Source of the DNA: Spirochaetota bacterium
Lineage (GTDB): Bacteria > Spirochaetota > GWE2-31-10 > JAFGQB01
Direction of reading: 5' to 3'
Length of the DNA: 44,037 nucleotides
Assembly: GCA_016935915.1 (NCBI GenBank)
Contig: JAFGQB010000200.1
Location: forward strand, 1 to 44,037
The notes under the pieces are model-generated. The model was not told the DNA's origin, did not search any database, and saw only the letters and a list, made by a program, of their open reading frames with translations. Positions 25,253 through 34,322 of the stretch are shown in pieces (positions within the stretch are counted from its first letter, which is position 1; each line of letters begins with the position of its first letter). The translations under genes and the position numbers were made by a program.

Positions 25253-26713
25253 ATGTTTATGACTGGTTTTAATAAAGAATTAATTTTTGACTCAATTGAC
25301 CATAATAAAGAAACAATAATAGAAACAACTTTAAAAGATTATTTAACTTTAATTAAAAAACCAAATTTATTTCAGCATTTATCCTATATATTAAAAGAAA
25401 TGGTTGGGAATGCAAATAAGGCAAATTTAAAAAGAGTTCATTTTATATTAAATGAGCTTAATATTAATATAGATAGTGATTATAAACAAGGTATGGAAAC
25501 ATTTAGGGAATATTTGACTTTATATAATACAAGATATTTTGAACATTTAAAGAAAAGAGGATTCTATGTCAAAGTGACTTTAACTGTATCTGAAGAAAAC
25601 TTAGTGATAATTGTCCAAAATAATTCCAAAATGCTTCCAATAGAAAAAAACAGGATAGATGAAAAAATTAAAAAATCCATCAGATTTACATCTATGGAAG
25701 AAGCATTGACTCAAGGACTTGATCAAACAGAAGGTGCAGGTTTTGGTTTGATATTATCTTTAATGCTGTTAAGAAAAATAGGATTGGATGAAAGAATGTT
25801 TAAAATATTTGAAAAAGAAAATGTGACAGAGGTGAGATTAATTGTTCCTTTATCATTATTAGATAAAGAGCAGGAAGAGTTTATTGCAGAAAGTATTAAG
25901 AATGAGATAAGAGTTATACCGCAATTTCCGCAGCATATTATGGAGTTACAATCAAAATTATCAAATCCAAATGCAAATTTTAAAGACTTATCGTCAATAA
26001 TTAATAAAGACCCGTCTTTAATTGCAGATATATTAAAGGTTGCTAATTCAAGTATTTATATGATGCCTCACAGAGTTAAAACAATTGAGGAAGCAGTCAG
26101 ACAAATAGGTTTTAAAGGAGTGAAGAATTTAGTTTTTACCTATTCAGTGCAAAAATTATTATTAGAGAAGTATAATACAAATATTATTAAGGAAATTATG
26201 GAACATTCATCCGAAGTTGCATTTTATGCATATGAAATTGCAAAATATTTTAAACTTAACAATATTATAGATGAAACTTATACAGCTGCCATATTACATG
26301 ATTTTGGTAAAATCATAATAAATTCTTTGAATCCTTATTTAATAAAAAAAATTGAAAATTTATGCCATGAAAAGGAAATCAATATAAATTTAGTTGAAAA
26401 TTTAACTAATGGATTTAATCATTCATTAATTGGTTCTTCATTAGCTATAAAATGGAAATTTTCTGAAAATATTATAGAAACAATTAAATATCATCATTTA
26501 CCTTTGGATTGTAAGGAAGAGTTTAAGGATTTAGTATATGTAGTTTATTTATCAAATGAACTATATTATTATAAAAGGAATGAAGTCCAATTTGATAATA
26601 TAAATTACAATGTATTGAAATATTTTAAGATAGAAGAAAAAAACAATTTTGATATAATAATAATGAAAATGTATAATTTATTAGAAAAGATTAAAAATGA
26701 GAAGTTAAATTGA
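25253..26713 (+). CDS. HATPase-like / HDOD signalling protein, first paralogue
   Basis: Numbering here starts at an in-frame TTG at 25247 (488 aa). The N-terminal ~205 residues look like a divergent GHKL ATPase: LKEMVGNANKAN (49-60) resembles the N-box (Glu51, Asn55) and TEGAGFGL (161-168) the glycine-rich G2 box, but the DxGxG motif is replaced by VQNNSK. The C-terminal part is an HDOD domain: RVIPQFPQHIMEL (222-234), NKDPSLIADILKVANSS (253-269), KTIEEAVRQIGFKGVKNL (278-295) and AAILHDFGK (347-355) with an HD pair retained. HDOD proteins act in bacterial signalling, often without hydrolysis. The ATG at 25253 or 25259 fits the promoter better than the TTG; the ribosome binding site is weak. 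A paralogue follows directly. Confidence 0.85.
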   Translation: MFMTGFNKELIFDSIDHNKETIIETTLKDYLTLIKKPNLFQHLSYILKEMVGNANKANLKRVHFILNELNINIDSDYKQGMETFREYLTLYNTRYFEHLKKRGFYVKVTLTVSEENLVIIVQNNSKMLPIEKNRIDEKIKKSIRFTSMEEALTQGLDQTEGAGFGLILSLMLLRKIGLDERMFKIFEKENVTEVRLIVPLSLLDKEQEEFIAESIKNEIRVIPQFPQHIMELQSKLSNPNANFKDLSSIINKDPSLIADILKVANSSIYMMPHRVKTIEEAVRQIGFKGVKNLVFTYSVQKLLLEKYNTNIIKEIMEHSSEVAFYAYEIAKYFKLNNIIDETYTAAILHDFGKIIINSLNPYLIKKIENLCHEKEININLVENLTNGFNHSLIGSSLAIKWKFSENIIETIKYHHLPLDCKEEFKDLVYVVYLSNELYYYKRNEVQFDNINYNVLKYFKIEEKNNFDIIIMKMYNLLEKIKNEKLN

Positions 26714-26749
26714 TTTAAAAACTGTTTTAAAATTTTGACCGGAGTTGTT

Positions 26750-28159
26750 ATGGAAAAATTAAAATTTAATTATATTAATAATGATAAAGAAAAATTAATA
26801 GAAAATGAGTTGAAAAATGCTTTAAAGATCATTGGCAGAAGATACTTTTTTGATGATTTAAGTTTTATAGTAAAAGAGATGATTAATAATGCCAATAAAG
26901 CAAATTTCAAATCAGTTTTTTATAGTTTAAATAATTTAAATATCGCATCAAATGAAGATTATAAATCTAATATTAATAAATTTAAAGAAGAAGTTGAAGC
27001 AGATATTACAAAATTTTTTGATCAACTTAGTAGATTGGGATTATATATAGAAGTTTTTTTTGTGGTAGAAAATAATCATTTTATCATTTCTGTAATAAAT
27101 AATAGACCATTGACAAATATTGAAAGAGAAAGAATTAAAGCAAAATATTTTGAAGCTGATAAATTCGGTTATATAAATGAAAATTTATTGAGCTGTGTTG
27201 ATACATCAGAAGGTGCCGGTCTGGGAATAATTTTGATTATTTTGATGTTGAAGAAAATTGGATTGGATAATAATTATTTTAAATTTATTGAACATGGTAA
27301 TTATACAGAATCAAAGGTTTTAATACCATTGACAATATTAGAAAAAAGAGAACAAGTCGTAATCGCAGAAATTGCGCAAAAAGAAATCGAAGAAATCCCG
27401 CAACTTCCTGAAAATATAAGTTTATTGCAGATGAAAGTAGATGATCCAAATTCGAGTTTTAATGACCTTGCTAATGTAATAAGAAAAGATGCTTCTATAA
27501 TAGCAGAATTATTAAAAATTGTTAATTCCGGTTATTATCTTGTAATGAATAAGGTTAAAACTGTAGATGAGGCTATAAGGATAATTGGATTTGATGGAAT
27601 TAAAAATATGGTATTAGCTTATAAGGCAAAAGAGATATTAATTGACAGATATAATATCGATATTGTAAAAGATCAACTGGATCACTCAACTGAGGTCGCT
27701 TTAATAGCCTGTTCCATAGCAAAAATATTAGGGAGAAAAAACAATATTGATGAAATATATACTGCCGCTATTTTACATGATATCGGGAAAATAATTATAA
27801 ATTCTTTAAATCCAAATGTTTTAAATCAAATATCCAATGTTTGTCATAAAAAAGGTCTAAATGTGAATATTGTTGAAAATTTTACAGAAGGTTTTAATCA
27901 TTCAATTATAGGTGCATTATTAGCAGAAAAGTGGCAATTTTCTGAAAATATTATATCTGTAATAAAATATCATCATTCACCAAATGATATGAAAGGTAAT
28001 ATGTCAGATATTGTCAATATTGTTTATTTATCAAATATTATATACTATTATAAAAGAAATGAATTTTTGTATAATAATATTGAACTAAATGTCTTGTTAA
28101 ATTTTAATATAACAGAAGAAAAAGCGTTAAAGGAATTATTAAGTAAAATTAAAATTTAA
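26750..28159 (+). CDS. HATPase-like / HDOD signalling protein, second paralogue
   Basis: A 469-aa paralogue of the preceding gene with the same two-part layout: an N-box-like VKEMINNANKAN, a G2-like SEGAGLGIIL, then an HDOD domain with EIPQLPENISLLQMKV, RKDASIIAELLKIVNSG, VDEAIRIIGFDGIKNM and AAILHDIGKIIINSLNP. By eye about half the residues match across the HDOD part, with lower identity in the N-terminal part, so this is an old tandem duplication. Both keep the HD pair and both replace DxGxG with an Asn-rich turn (VINNRP here). I choose the ATG at 26750 because GGAG lies five bases before it; a TTG at 26735 is in frame. The 36-bp spacing indicates co-transcription and possibly a heteromeric complex. 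Confidence 0.85.
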   Translation: MEKLKFNYINNDKEKLIENELKNALKIIGRRYFFDDLSFIVKEMINNANKANFKSVFYSLNNLNIASNEDYKSNINKFKEEVEADITKFFDQLSRLGLYIEVFFVVENNHFIISVINNRPLTNIERERIKAKYFEADKFGYINENLLSCVDTSEGAGLGIILIILMLKKIGLDNNYFKFIEHGNYTESKVLIPLTILEKREQVVIAEIAQKEIEEIPQLPENISLLQMKVDDPNSSFNDLANVIRKDASIIAELLKIVNSGYYLVMNKVKTVDEAIRIIGFDGIKNMVLAYKAKEILIDRYNIDIVKDQLDHSTEVALIACSIAKILGRKNNIDEIYTAAILHDIGKIIINSLNPNVLNQISNVCHKKGLNVNIVENFTEGFNHSIIGALLAEKWQFSENIISVIKYHHSPNDMKGNMSDIVNIVYLSNIIYYYKRNEFLYNNIELNVLLNFNITEEKALKELLSKIKI

Positions 28160-28195
28160 AAATAATCAAATTTTTTAAAATATTTTTTAAAAAAA

Positions 28196-28248
28196 TTGTA
28201 ATTAATTATGACAAAAAACTCCTTTAATTAATAAAAATATTAAAGGAG
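28196..28248 (+). promoter_or_regulatory. Leader with conserved 19-mer and perfect 10-bp inverted repeat over the ribosome binding site
   Basis: TTGTAATTAATTATGACAA (28196-28214) matches the ssb leader at 18 of 19 bases. It is followed by CTCCTTTAAT (28219-28228) and ATTAAAGGAG (28239-28248), an exact inverted repeat whose right arm is the ribosome binding site of the gene at 28254. In RNA the left arm would be a complete anti-Shine-Dalgarno sequence. Depending on the transcription start, the element could work as an RNA switch or as a DNA operator. Confidence 0.6.
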
Positions 28249-28253
28249 CATTC

Positions 28254-28775
28254 ATGTATCATCGCTATCATTTTGTTTTATCTTTAGAATTGAAGAAAGA
28301 TTTAATAAAGATATCAAAAATATTTAATAAAAGTCTTTCAATGAGTATTGCTTTAATGATAAAATTAATAAATCCTGTTTTGGATAATTTTTTATTTTTT
28401 GATAATAAAGTATTATTAACAGGATATAGTTACTTAAATGCAGAAGAAGAATTATACATTAATATTAATGAAAAATATTTTAATATACTGCGTATAATAC
28501 AATGCAATAAAAAAATTTTTAGCAAGGCAATAATTTTAAGGAAAATAATTGAATTTTTTATTATAAAACATAACAAATATGGATTGAAAAGATTAATTAA
28601 GATTTTAAAAAGATATAAGAAGATAAATTTTAATAATACAAAAATAAATAAAATTTATAAAAAAATAAATATTGATACACATATGTGTAACAGAAGTTAT
28701 ATAAAAAATATGTTTTGCTTAATTTATTCAAAGGAATATGAATTAACAACCTTTAAATTTTTAGATTTTTTATAA
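28254..28775 (+). CDS. Small basic protein of unknown function
   Basis: A 173-aa protein very rich in Ile, Lys, Asn and Phe. It begins MYHRYHFVLSLELKKDLIKISKIFNKSLSMSIALMI, a beta-strand plus helix pattern that could be a ribbon-helix-helix-like or other DNA-binding N-terminus, but I cannot confirm this. The remainder is helical and strongly basic (KRLIKILKRYKK). There is no signal peptide. Codon use is extremely AT-biased even for this window. AAAGGAG precedes the ATG and is sequestered in an inverted repeat. It lies 13 bp before the MurC-like gene and is probably co-transcribed with it. The leader shared with ssb suggests co-regulation with that gene. Confidence 0.65.
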   Translation: MYHRYHFVLSLELKKDLIKISKIFNKSLSMSIALMIKLINPVLDNFLFFDNKVLLTGYSYLNAEEELYININEKYFNILRIIQCNKKIFSKAIILRKIIEFFIIKHNKYGLKRLIKILKRYKKINFNNTKINKIYKKINIDTHMCNRSYIKNMFCLIYSKEYELTTFKFLDFL

Positions 28776-28788
28776 TTAAGGGAGATTC

Positions 28789-30237
28789 ATGAGGGATAAA
28801 TTTTCAGATATTAAAAATATTCACATTATAGGAATTGGCGGTTGTGCTAGTAGTGCAATAGCAGAATTTTTAATTGGAAATAACTTTTCAGTTACTGGTT
28901 CAGAATTAAAAAAACGAGATGATATTAATCATTTGATCGAAAAAGGAATAACAATTTATTGGGGACATAATAAAAATAACATTTGTAAAAAAAACAAACC
29001 CGATCTTGTTTTATATTCTCCGGCGATTACTGCTTTAAATCCTAACAATCCAGAGATTATTACAGCTAGAAATTTAAATATTCCTTTAATGAGTTGGGAG
29101 GAGTTCATTGGAAATTATTTTGATGTTATTGGAAAAAAAGGAGTGGCAGTTTGCGGCAGTGAAGGAAAGGGAACTACAGCAGGTGTGTTGACAATTTTAT
29201 TGAAAAATACTGAATGGGATCCTGTTTCAATTTTAGGGGCAAAAATTAAAAATTTAGAAAAAAATATTAATTCAAATATATATTTGGGAAAAGGTAAGTC
29301 TTATATACTGGAAGGTGATGAATACAACAGGAATTTTCATAATTACCATCCGTCAATTTGTATAATGCTGAATTTTGAATTTGAACATCCTGAAACCTAC
29401 AAAGATTTTAATGATTATCAGGAATCTTTTTTTAAATTTTTCAAAGGAATGCAAAAAGATAAAATTCTAATTTTACGGGCGTCAAAAAATATAATAAATT
29501 TCGTTAAAAAATATGATCTGGAAAAAAGCCATGATATAATATGGTTTGAAAAAGAGGAAAAATTTAATTCTTTGAATTTTAAAAATTGTTGCATAATTAA
29601 AAATCATATTTTAAATGAAAACGGTAATTATTTCAGCTTGAATTATAACGGCAGAATATATGATTTTTTTCTGCCTGCATTACCCGGATTTATGGTTTAT
29701 AATAGTACAGGCGCGATTTTAACTGCATTAATGCTTGGGGTAGGTTATGGCGCCATAAATAACGCTTTGCTCAACTTCAGGGGAATGATAAGGAGATTTG
29801 ATGTTTATAAGACTAAAAATAATGGAACTATAATTACTGATTATGGGCATTCTCCGGAATCTATTAATAATATAGTTAATGAAATCAGGACAATTTATAA
29901 AGGCAAAATAATACATTTGATTTTTCAGCCGCATCTATATTCCAGAACTTTTAATTTTTTTAAAGATTTTATCAAAGCTTTGTCCAATGCAGACAGAGTG
30001 ACATTGATTGATATTTATCCTGCAAGAGAAATATCTGAAGATTGGCAGGATAAAATATCCAGTTTGATGCTATATGAAGCATTAAAAAAAATGGGTATTG
30101 AGGTATATTATGCTGGTAAAAGCTCTGATATTTCAAAAAATTTAATTAATAAAATATCCGAAAATGAAATTAATTGTTTTATAGGTGCAGGGGATATGGA
30201 TCAATATTATGGGGAAATAATTAAATATTATACTTGA
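28789..30237 (+). CDS. MurC-like Mur ligase (UDP-MurNAc:L-alanine ligase)
   Basis: A 482-aa Mur ligase. The N-terminal IHIIGIGGCASSAIAEFL (11-28) with VTGSELK matches MurC rather than MurD/E/F, as do IFQPHLYSRT (MurC: FQPHxYSR), the RRFDVY segment, YPAREIS and the late GAGDMDQY. The enzyme would add L-Ala to UDP-N-acetylmuramate in peptidoglycan synthesis. Two usual hallmarks are unusual: the ATP loop reads GSEGKGTT (123-130) instead of GTHGKTTT-type, with Lys127 kept, and the DDYAHHP-type motif reads TDYGHSP. It is therefore either a divergent MurC or a MurC-related ligase with another acceptor, such as Mpl-type recycling. AAGGGAG precedes the ATG. It converges with ileS with only 6 bp between stops. 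Confidence 0.8.
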   Translation: MRDKFSDIKNIHIIGIGGCASSAIAEFLIGNNFSVTGSELKKRDDINHLIEKGITIYWGHNKNNICKKNKPDLVLYSPAITALNPNNPEIITARNLNIPLMSWEEFIGNYFDVIGKKGVAVCGSEGKGTTAGVLTILLKNTEWDPVSILGAKIKNLEKNINSNIYLGKGKSYILEGDEYNRNFHNYHPSICIMLNFEFEHPETYKDFNDYQESFFKFFKGMQKDKILILRASKNIINFVKKYDLEKSHDIIWFEKEEKFNSLNFKNCCIIKNHILNENGNYFSLNYNGRIYDFFLPALPGFMVYNSTGAILTALMLGVGYGAINNALLNFRGMIRRFDVYKTKNNGTIITDYGHSPESINNIVNEIRTIYKGKIIHLIFQPHLYSRTFNFFKDFIKALSNADRVTLIDIYPAREISEDWQDKISSLMLYEALKKMGIEVYYAGKSSDISKNLINKISENEINCFIGAGDMDQYYGEIIKYYT

Positions 30238-30243
30238 AATCAT

Positions 30244-33200
30244 TTATTTTTTTTCTATACCGATTTTTATTTCTTCATCCTCAATATTGACATTTAAATC
30301 TGCCTTGCTGTTTTTCGAAATATCCAGCGCCAGTGTTTCTTGTTTGATTAATTCATACCATTTTTTCAATGCATTTTCTATATCATTTGATGATTCATTG
30401 TAATAGATTGAGATTTTATCTATAACATTTAAATCTTTGTCTTTTCTTAAATTTTGAACATGTCTGATAAATTGTCTTGCAATGCCTTCATCAATTAAAT
30501 CCTGGGTCAAATGTGTGTCCAGAGCTACCGTCAAAGTGCTTTGGTTCATTACTGTTAAACCTTCTTTTTCTTCCCTGTTTATAATTATATCTTCATTTGT
30601 CAATTCAATTTTCTGATCTTCTATTTCGATTTGAATTGTTTCATTATTTTCTAACTGATTAATTTCTTTTATGGTAAATTTATTTATTATATCGGCAGCC
30701 TGTTTCATATATTTCCCGATCTTTTTACCCAAAACTTTGAAATTTGCTTTACATGAGAGATTGACTAGTTTTTGTTCATCTTCTTCATAAGTGACACTTT
30801 TTACATTAAGCTCTTCCTTGATGATTTCTTCCATTTTTAAAAGAAGCTTTTTTTCATCCATATCCTTTGTGACCAATACAACAGAATTTAAAGGTCTTCT
30901 TAAATTTATTTTTACTTTAGCTCTAATACTTCTTCCCATTTCAGTTGTTTTCTGAATCAGCTCCATCTCTTTTTCCAAATCAAGATTTCTTAATTTTTTA
31001 TTTTCAATCGGATAATCGCATAAATGAATTGTTTCTGGCATATTTTTAACTTTTAAATTTTGATATATTTCTTCTGTTAAAAAGGGAACAATCGGACAAG
31101 CTAATATAGAGAATTTCAATAAAGCCTGATATAGTGTTGTGTAAGCCTGCTTTTTATCAGCATCGTTCTCCGATTTCCAGAATCTTCTTCTTGACCGTCT
31201 TATATACCAGTTAGTCAGATCGTCCAAATATTTATATAAGTTTCTTACGGTTTTCTGCAGATCATATTCATTTAAACTTTTTTCCATATCATTAACAAGT
31301 TTTTCAGTATTGCTTGCTAGCCAGATATCTAAAGGATTTGATTTTTCAGAAACTATATCCTTTTCCGGATCCCAACCGTCAACAACAGAATAAGTGACAA
31401 GAAAAGAATAAGCATTCCATAGCGGAAGATGAAAATTCCTTAAAACTTCTTTTACACCATCTTCACTAAAAAAAAGATCGCCGGCTTTTACTAATGAGCT
31501 GTTCATTAAATATAATCTTAATGCATCTGCACCATATTGATCGAAAATATAATCAACTTCCGGATAATTTCTTAATCTTTTTGACATTTTTTTGCCGTCT
31601 TCTGCAAGAACCAGCCCGCTTACAACAACATTTTGAAATGCATTTTTATCGAACAAAGCTGCGCCCAGAACAACAAGTGTATAAAACCAGCCTCTTGTCT
31701 GATCCAGACTTTCAGCAATAAAATCAGCCGGATAAGTTTTTTCAAACTTTTCTTTATTTTCGAATGGATAATGATTTTGAGCATAAGGCATTGCGCCTGA
31801 TTCGAACCAGCAGTCAAGTACTTCATTGATCCTATGCATAGTTCCATTGCATTTATCACATTTAACAGTAAGCGGATCAACATAATGTTTATGCAGATCA
31901 TTTACTTTTTTACCGCTTAATTTTTCAAGTTCGCTTATACTACCTATGCATTTTACATTTTCACATTTATCACATTTCCAGATCGGTATCGGACATCCCC
32001 AGTATCTGTTCCTGCTAATGGACCAATCTATTGCTTGCTCTAACCATTTGCCGAATCTTCCTTCTTTTAAATGTTCAGGAACCCAGTTGATTTTTTTATT
32101 TGCATTTATCATGCTTTGTTTTATTTTTTGAATATCAACAAACCAGCTGGTAATTGCTCTGTATATCAAAGGCTCGTCGCATCGCCAGCAGTGAGGATAT
32201 GAGTGTTGATAAGTTTCATGTTTAATAAGTTTTTTTTCATCTTTCAGTCTTTTAATTATTGATTTGTCTGCTTCTTTTACATTGATGCCTGCATAATCTG
32301 AAACTTCTTTTGTGAATTTACCTTCTTCGTCAACCGGACATACAGAAGGAAGTTTATTTGCCTTGCCGATTTCAGCATCATCTTCACCAAAACCGGGAGC
32401 AGTATGAACAACACCTGTTCCTGTTTCAATGGTAACATGATGACCTGCAACAATCGTAAATGCGTTTTCCTTTTCCAGTTCCTTAAAATAAGGGAATAAC
32501 GGTTCATATTTTAACCCAATTAATTTTTTCCCTTTAAACTGCTCTGTTATTTTTATTTTTGAAACATCCTTGTAATATCTTCCGATCAAAGCTTTTGCAA
32601 GTATAAAATAATTTCCTTCATCTTCAATCTTAACATAATCTATATCTTCGCCAACTGCTAAAGCCAGATTTGAAGGCAGTGTCCAGGGAGTAGTTGTCCA
32701 TGCAAGTACATATGTGCTTTTTTCGTTTTTAAGTTTAAAGCTAACAGTTATTGCCGGGTCCTGAACATCTTTATAGCCCAGATTTGTTTCAAAATTGGAT
32801 AAGGGTGTTGCACATCTGTAACAGTAAGGCAGTATTTTAAATCCTTCATAGACAAGTTTTTTATCCCAAAGGCTTTTGAAAACCCACCATATTGATTCCA
32901 TGTATGACGGATTCATTGTCAGATAGGCATTTTTAAAATCAATCCATCTTCCCATCCTGTCAACGGTTTTTTCCCATTCTGCTACATAGCGTAATACGCT
33001 AGAACGGCAGGCTTCATTGAATTTATCGATACCGAAATTTTCTATTTCTTTTTTGCTGTTAAGATTAAGTTCTTTTTCTATTAAGTTCTCAACAGGCAGA
33101 CCATGACAGTCCCATCCCCAGACTCTTTCAACATATTTACCTTTCATTGTCTGATATCTCGGGATTATATCTTTTATTGTGCCGGGCAGCAAATGTCCGT

Positions 33201-33369
33201 AATGCGGCAGTCCTGTAGCAAAAGGAGGACCGTCATAAAAAACGAACTGATTGATTTTTTTGTTCTTATCCAGTGTCTTTTTGAAAGCATCGATTTTATG
33301 CCAGAAATCGAGTATTTTTTCTTCTAATTTTGAGAAATTGACCTGTTTATCAACATTTTTTAAAGGCAT
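30244..33369 (-). CDS. ileS: Isoleucyl-tRNA synthetase, type 2
   Basis: A 1041-aa class I aminoacyl-tRNA synthetase charging tRNA-Ile. The HIGH motif is HYGH (56-59) within PPFATGLPHYGH, and KMSKR is at 594-598. The editing (CP1) domain has TWTTTPWTLPSNLALAVG (about 224-240) and GHHVTIETGTGVVHTAPGFGEDD. Two CDKC zinc-type pairs occur at 466-469 and 504-507. Length and the style of the HIGH region and C-terminal half match the eukaryote-like type-2 IleRS, which is naturally insensitive to mupirocin, rather than the ~930-aa bacterial type 1. GGAGC lies nine bases before the ATG. No T-box leader is visible upstream. It is divergent from the TRAP operon. Confidence 0.96.
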   Translation of the reverse strand: MPLKNVDKQVNFSKLEEKILDFWHKIDAFKKTLDKNKKINQFVFYDGPPFATGLPHYGHLLPGTIKDIIPRYQTMKGKYVERVWGWDCHGLPVENLIEKELNLNSKKEIENFGIDKFNEACRSSVLRYVAEWEKTVDRMGRWIDFKNAYLTMNPSYMESIWWVFKSLWDKKLVYEGFKILPYCYRCATPLSNFETNLGYKDVQDPAITVSFKLKNEKSTYVLAWTTTPWTLPSNLALAVGEDIDYVKIEDEGNYFILAKALIGRYYKDVSKIKITEQFKGKKLIGLKYEPLFPYFKELEKENAFTIVAGHHVTIETGTGVVHTAPGFGEDDAEIGKANKLPSVCPVDEEGKFTKEVSDYAGINVKEADKSIIKRLKDEKKLIKHETYQHSYPHCWRCDEPLIYRAITSWFVDIQKIKQSMINANKKINWVPEHLKEGRFGKWLEQAIDWSISRNRYWGCPIPIWKCDKCENVKCIGSISELEKLSGKKVNDLHKHYVDPLTVKCDKCNGTMHRINEVLDCWFESGAMPYAQNHYPFENKEKFEKTYPADFIAESLDQTRGWFYTLVVLGAALFDKNAFQNVVVSGLVLAEDGKKMSKRLRNYPEVDYIFDQYGADALRLYLMNSSLVKAGDLFFSEDGVKEVLRNFHLPLWNAYSFLVTYSVVDGWDPEKDIVSEKSNPLDIWLASNTEKLVNDMEKSLNEYDLQKTVRNLYKYLDDLTNWYIRRSRRRFWKSENDADKKQAYTTLYQALLKFSILACPIVPFLTEEIYQNLKVKNMPETIHLCDYPIENKKLRNLDLEKEMELIQKTTEMGRSIRAKVKINLRRPLNSVVLVTKDMDEKKLLLKMEEIIKEELNVKSVTYEEDEQKLVNLSCKANFKVLGKKIGKYMKQAADIINKFTIKEINQLENNETIQIEIEDQKIELTNEDIIINREEKEGLTVMNQSTLTVALDTHLTQDLIDEGIARQFIRHVQNLRKDKDLNVIDKISIYYNESSNDIENALKKWYELIKQETLALDISKNSKADLNVNIEDEEIKIGIEKK

Positions 33370-33779
33370 AAGGTTTGCTCCTATTTGGATAATTCTATGA
33401 TTTATTTGATAACATCAAGGATAACTTAAATCCTTATATAGCTTTTTTAATAAATATTAATTAGTTATTTACTGACTTAAGTTCAAAATGGTCAGTTTAT
33501 ACTTAAAAGTTATAATGATTAACTCTTTTTGTTATAACAAATTAGTTTATTTGCACAAATATTAAAAAAAGATCAAAATCATGACTTTTTATGTATATAT
33601 CATTTAATAATCTATTTTTCAATAATTTTTTATTATTTTGATTATGAAATATTATAAACTAATTGAATTTTATTTATTTGAATTTATTTGATTAATTTAA
33701 AAAATTTTTATTGATTAATTTTATATTTTATATTTATATAAAATATTCTCATAAATTTAATTTTTTTTGAGGTGTTTAA
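33370..33779. other. 410-bp divergent intergenic region, ileS / TRAP operon
   Basis: Extremely AT-rich DNA that should hold the promoters of ileS (minus) and dctQ (plus). No T-box motif or credible small gene is present. A 7-bp inverted repeat GTTATAA (33509-33515) / TTATAAC (33532-33538) is the only notable structure and is weak given the base composition. The dctQ ribosome binding site GAGGTG lies at its right end. Confidence 0.5.
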
Positions 33780-34319
33780 ATGGTTAATTTACTTAAAAAG
33801 GTTTTTAATGCAATATTAATATTTTCTGTTGCAATTTCAGATTTGATGTTATTAGGTATTGTTGGGATTGTAACATATAATGTTTTTTTAAGATATTTTT
33901 TTGGAGGAGGCTTACCTTGGGGAGAAGAAATGCCTTCTTTTGTATTGCTGCCCGGATATGTAGCTATAGCTATTGTTATCGGAGTAAAAGAGGACCTCCA
34001 TATAAATCTTAATATTCTCCCTAGGAAATTACCAAAAATGTTTGAACTGTTTTTGCATATATTGAAATATGTCTGTATTATATTTGTCGGCTGCATCCTG
34101 TTTTATTATGGTATATATTTATCTGTTTTTTTCAGAGGTTCTATATTACCTTCATTAAATATGCCTAACAGTATTCAATTTATTTTTTTTCCGGTTGGCG
34201 GAGTTTTGATGGTATTAAGCGGTATTATCAAATTATTTAATTTAGAAAAAGAAGAAGAGCATTTAAAAAGTATATGGACCGGTTATAATCCGGATGATGA
34301 AAAAAAAGGAGAAATATAG
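33780..34319 (+). CDS. dctQ: TRAP transporter small permease, DctQ type
   Basis: A 179-aa membrane protein with four hydrophobic helices (the VFNAILIFSVAISDLMLLG, SFVLLPGYVAIAIVIGV, LKYVCIIFVGCILFYYGIYL and FIFFPVGGVLMVLSGI regions). The conserved RYFFGGGLPWGEEMPSF loop corresponds to the RYvf...ltWseEls motif of DctQ proteins. It forms the membrane complex with DctM for Na+-coupled uptake of carboxylates bound by DctP. GAGGTG precedes the ATG. The gene ends three bases before the start of dctM. Confidence 0.92.
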   Translation: MVNLLKKVFNAILIFSVAISDLMLLGIVGIVTYNVFLRYFFGGGLPWGEEMPSFVLLPGYVAIAIVIGVKEDLHINLNILPRKLPKMFELFLHILKYVCIIFVGCILFYYGIYLSVFFRGSILPSLNMPNSIQFIFFPVGGVLMVLSGIIKLFNLEKEEEHLKSIWTGYNPDDEKKGEI

Positions 34320-34322
34320 TTT

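Noticed and set aside
31790-31830. TTCGAACCAGCAG stretch as a tRNA T-loop
   Set aside because: It lies inside the ileS coding region and no acceptor, D or anticodon arms can be built around it.
33509-33538. GTTATAA / TTATAAC inverted repeat between ileS and dctQ as an operator
   Set aside because: Only 7 bp of pure A/T-rich symmetry with a 16-base spacer in AT-rich DNA; too weak to claim.
33370-33779. T-box riboswitch upstream of ileS
   Set aside because: No T-box consensus, specifier loop or terminator/antiterminator pair can be seen in this AT-rich stretch.
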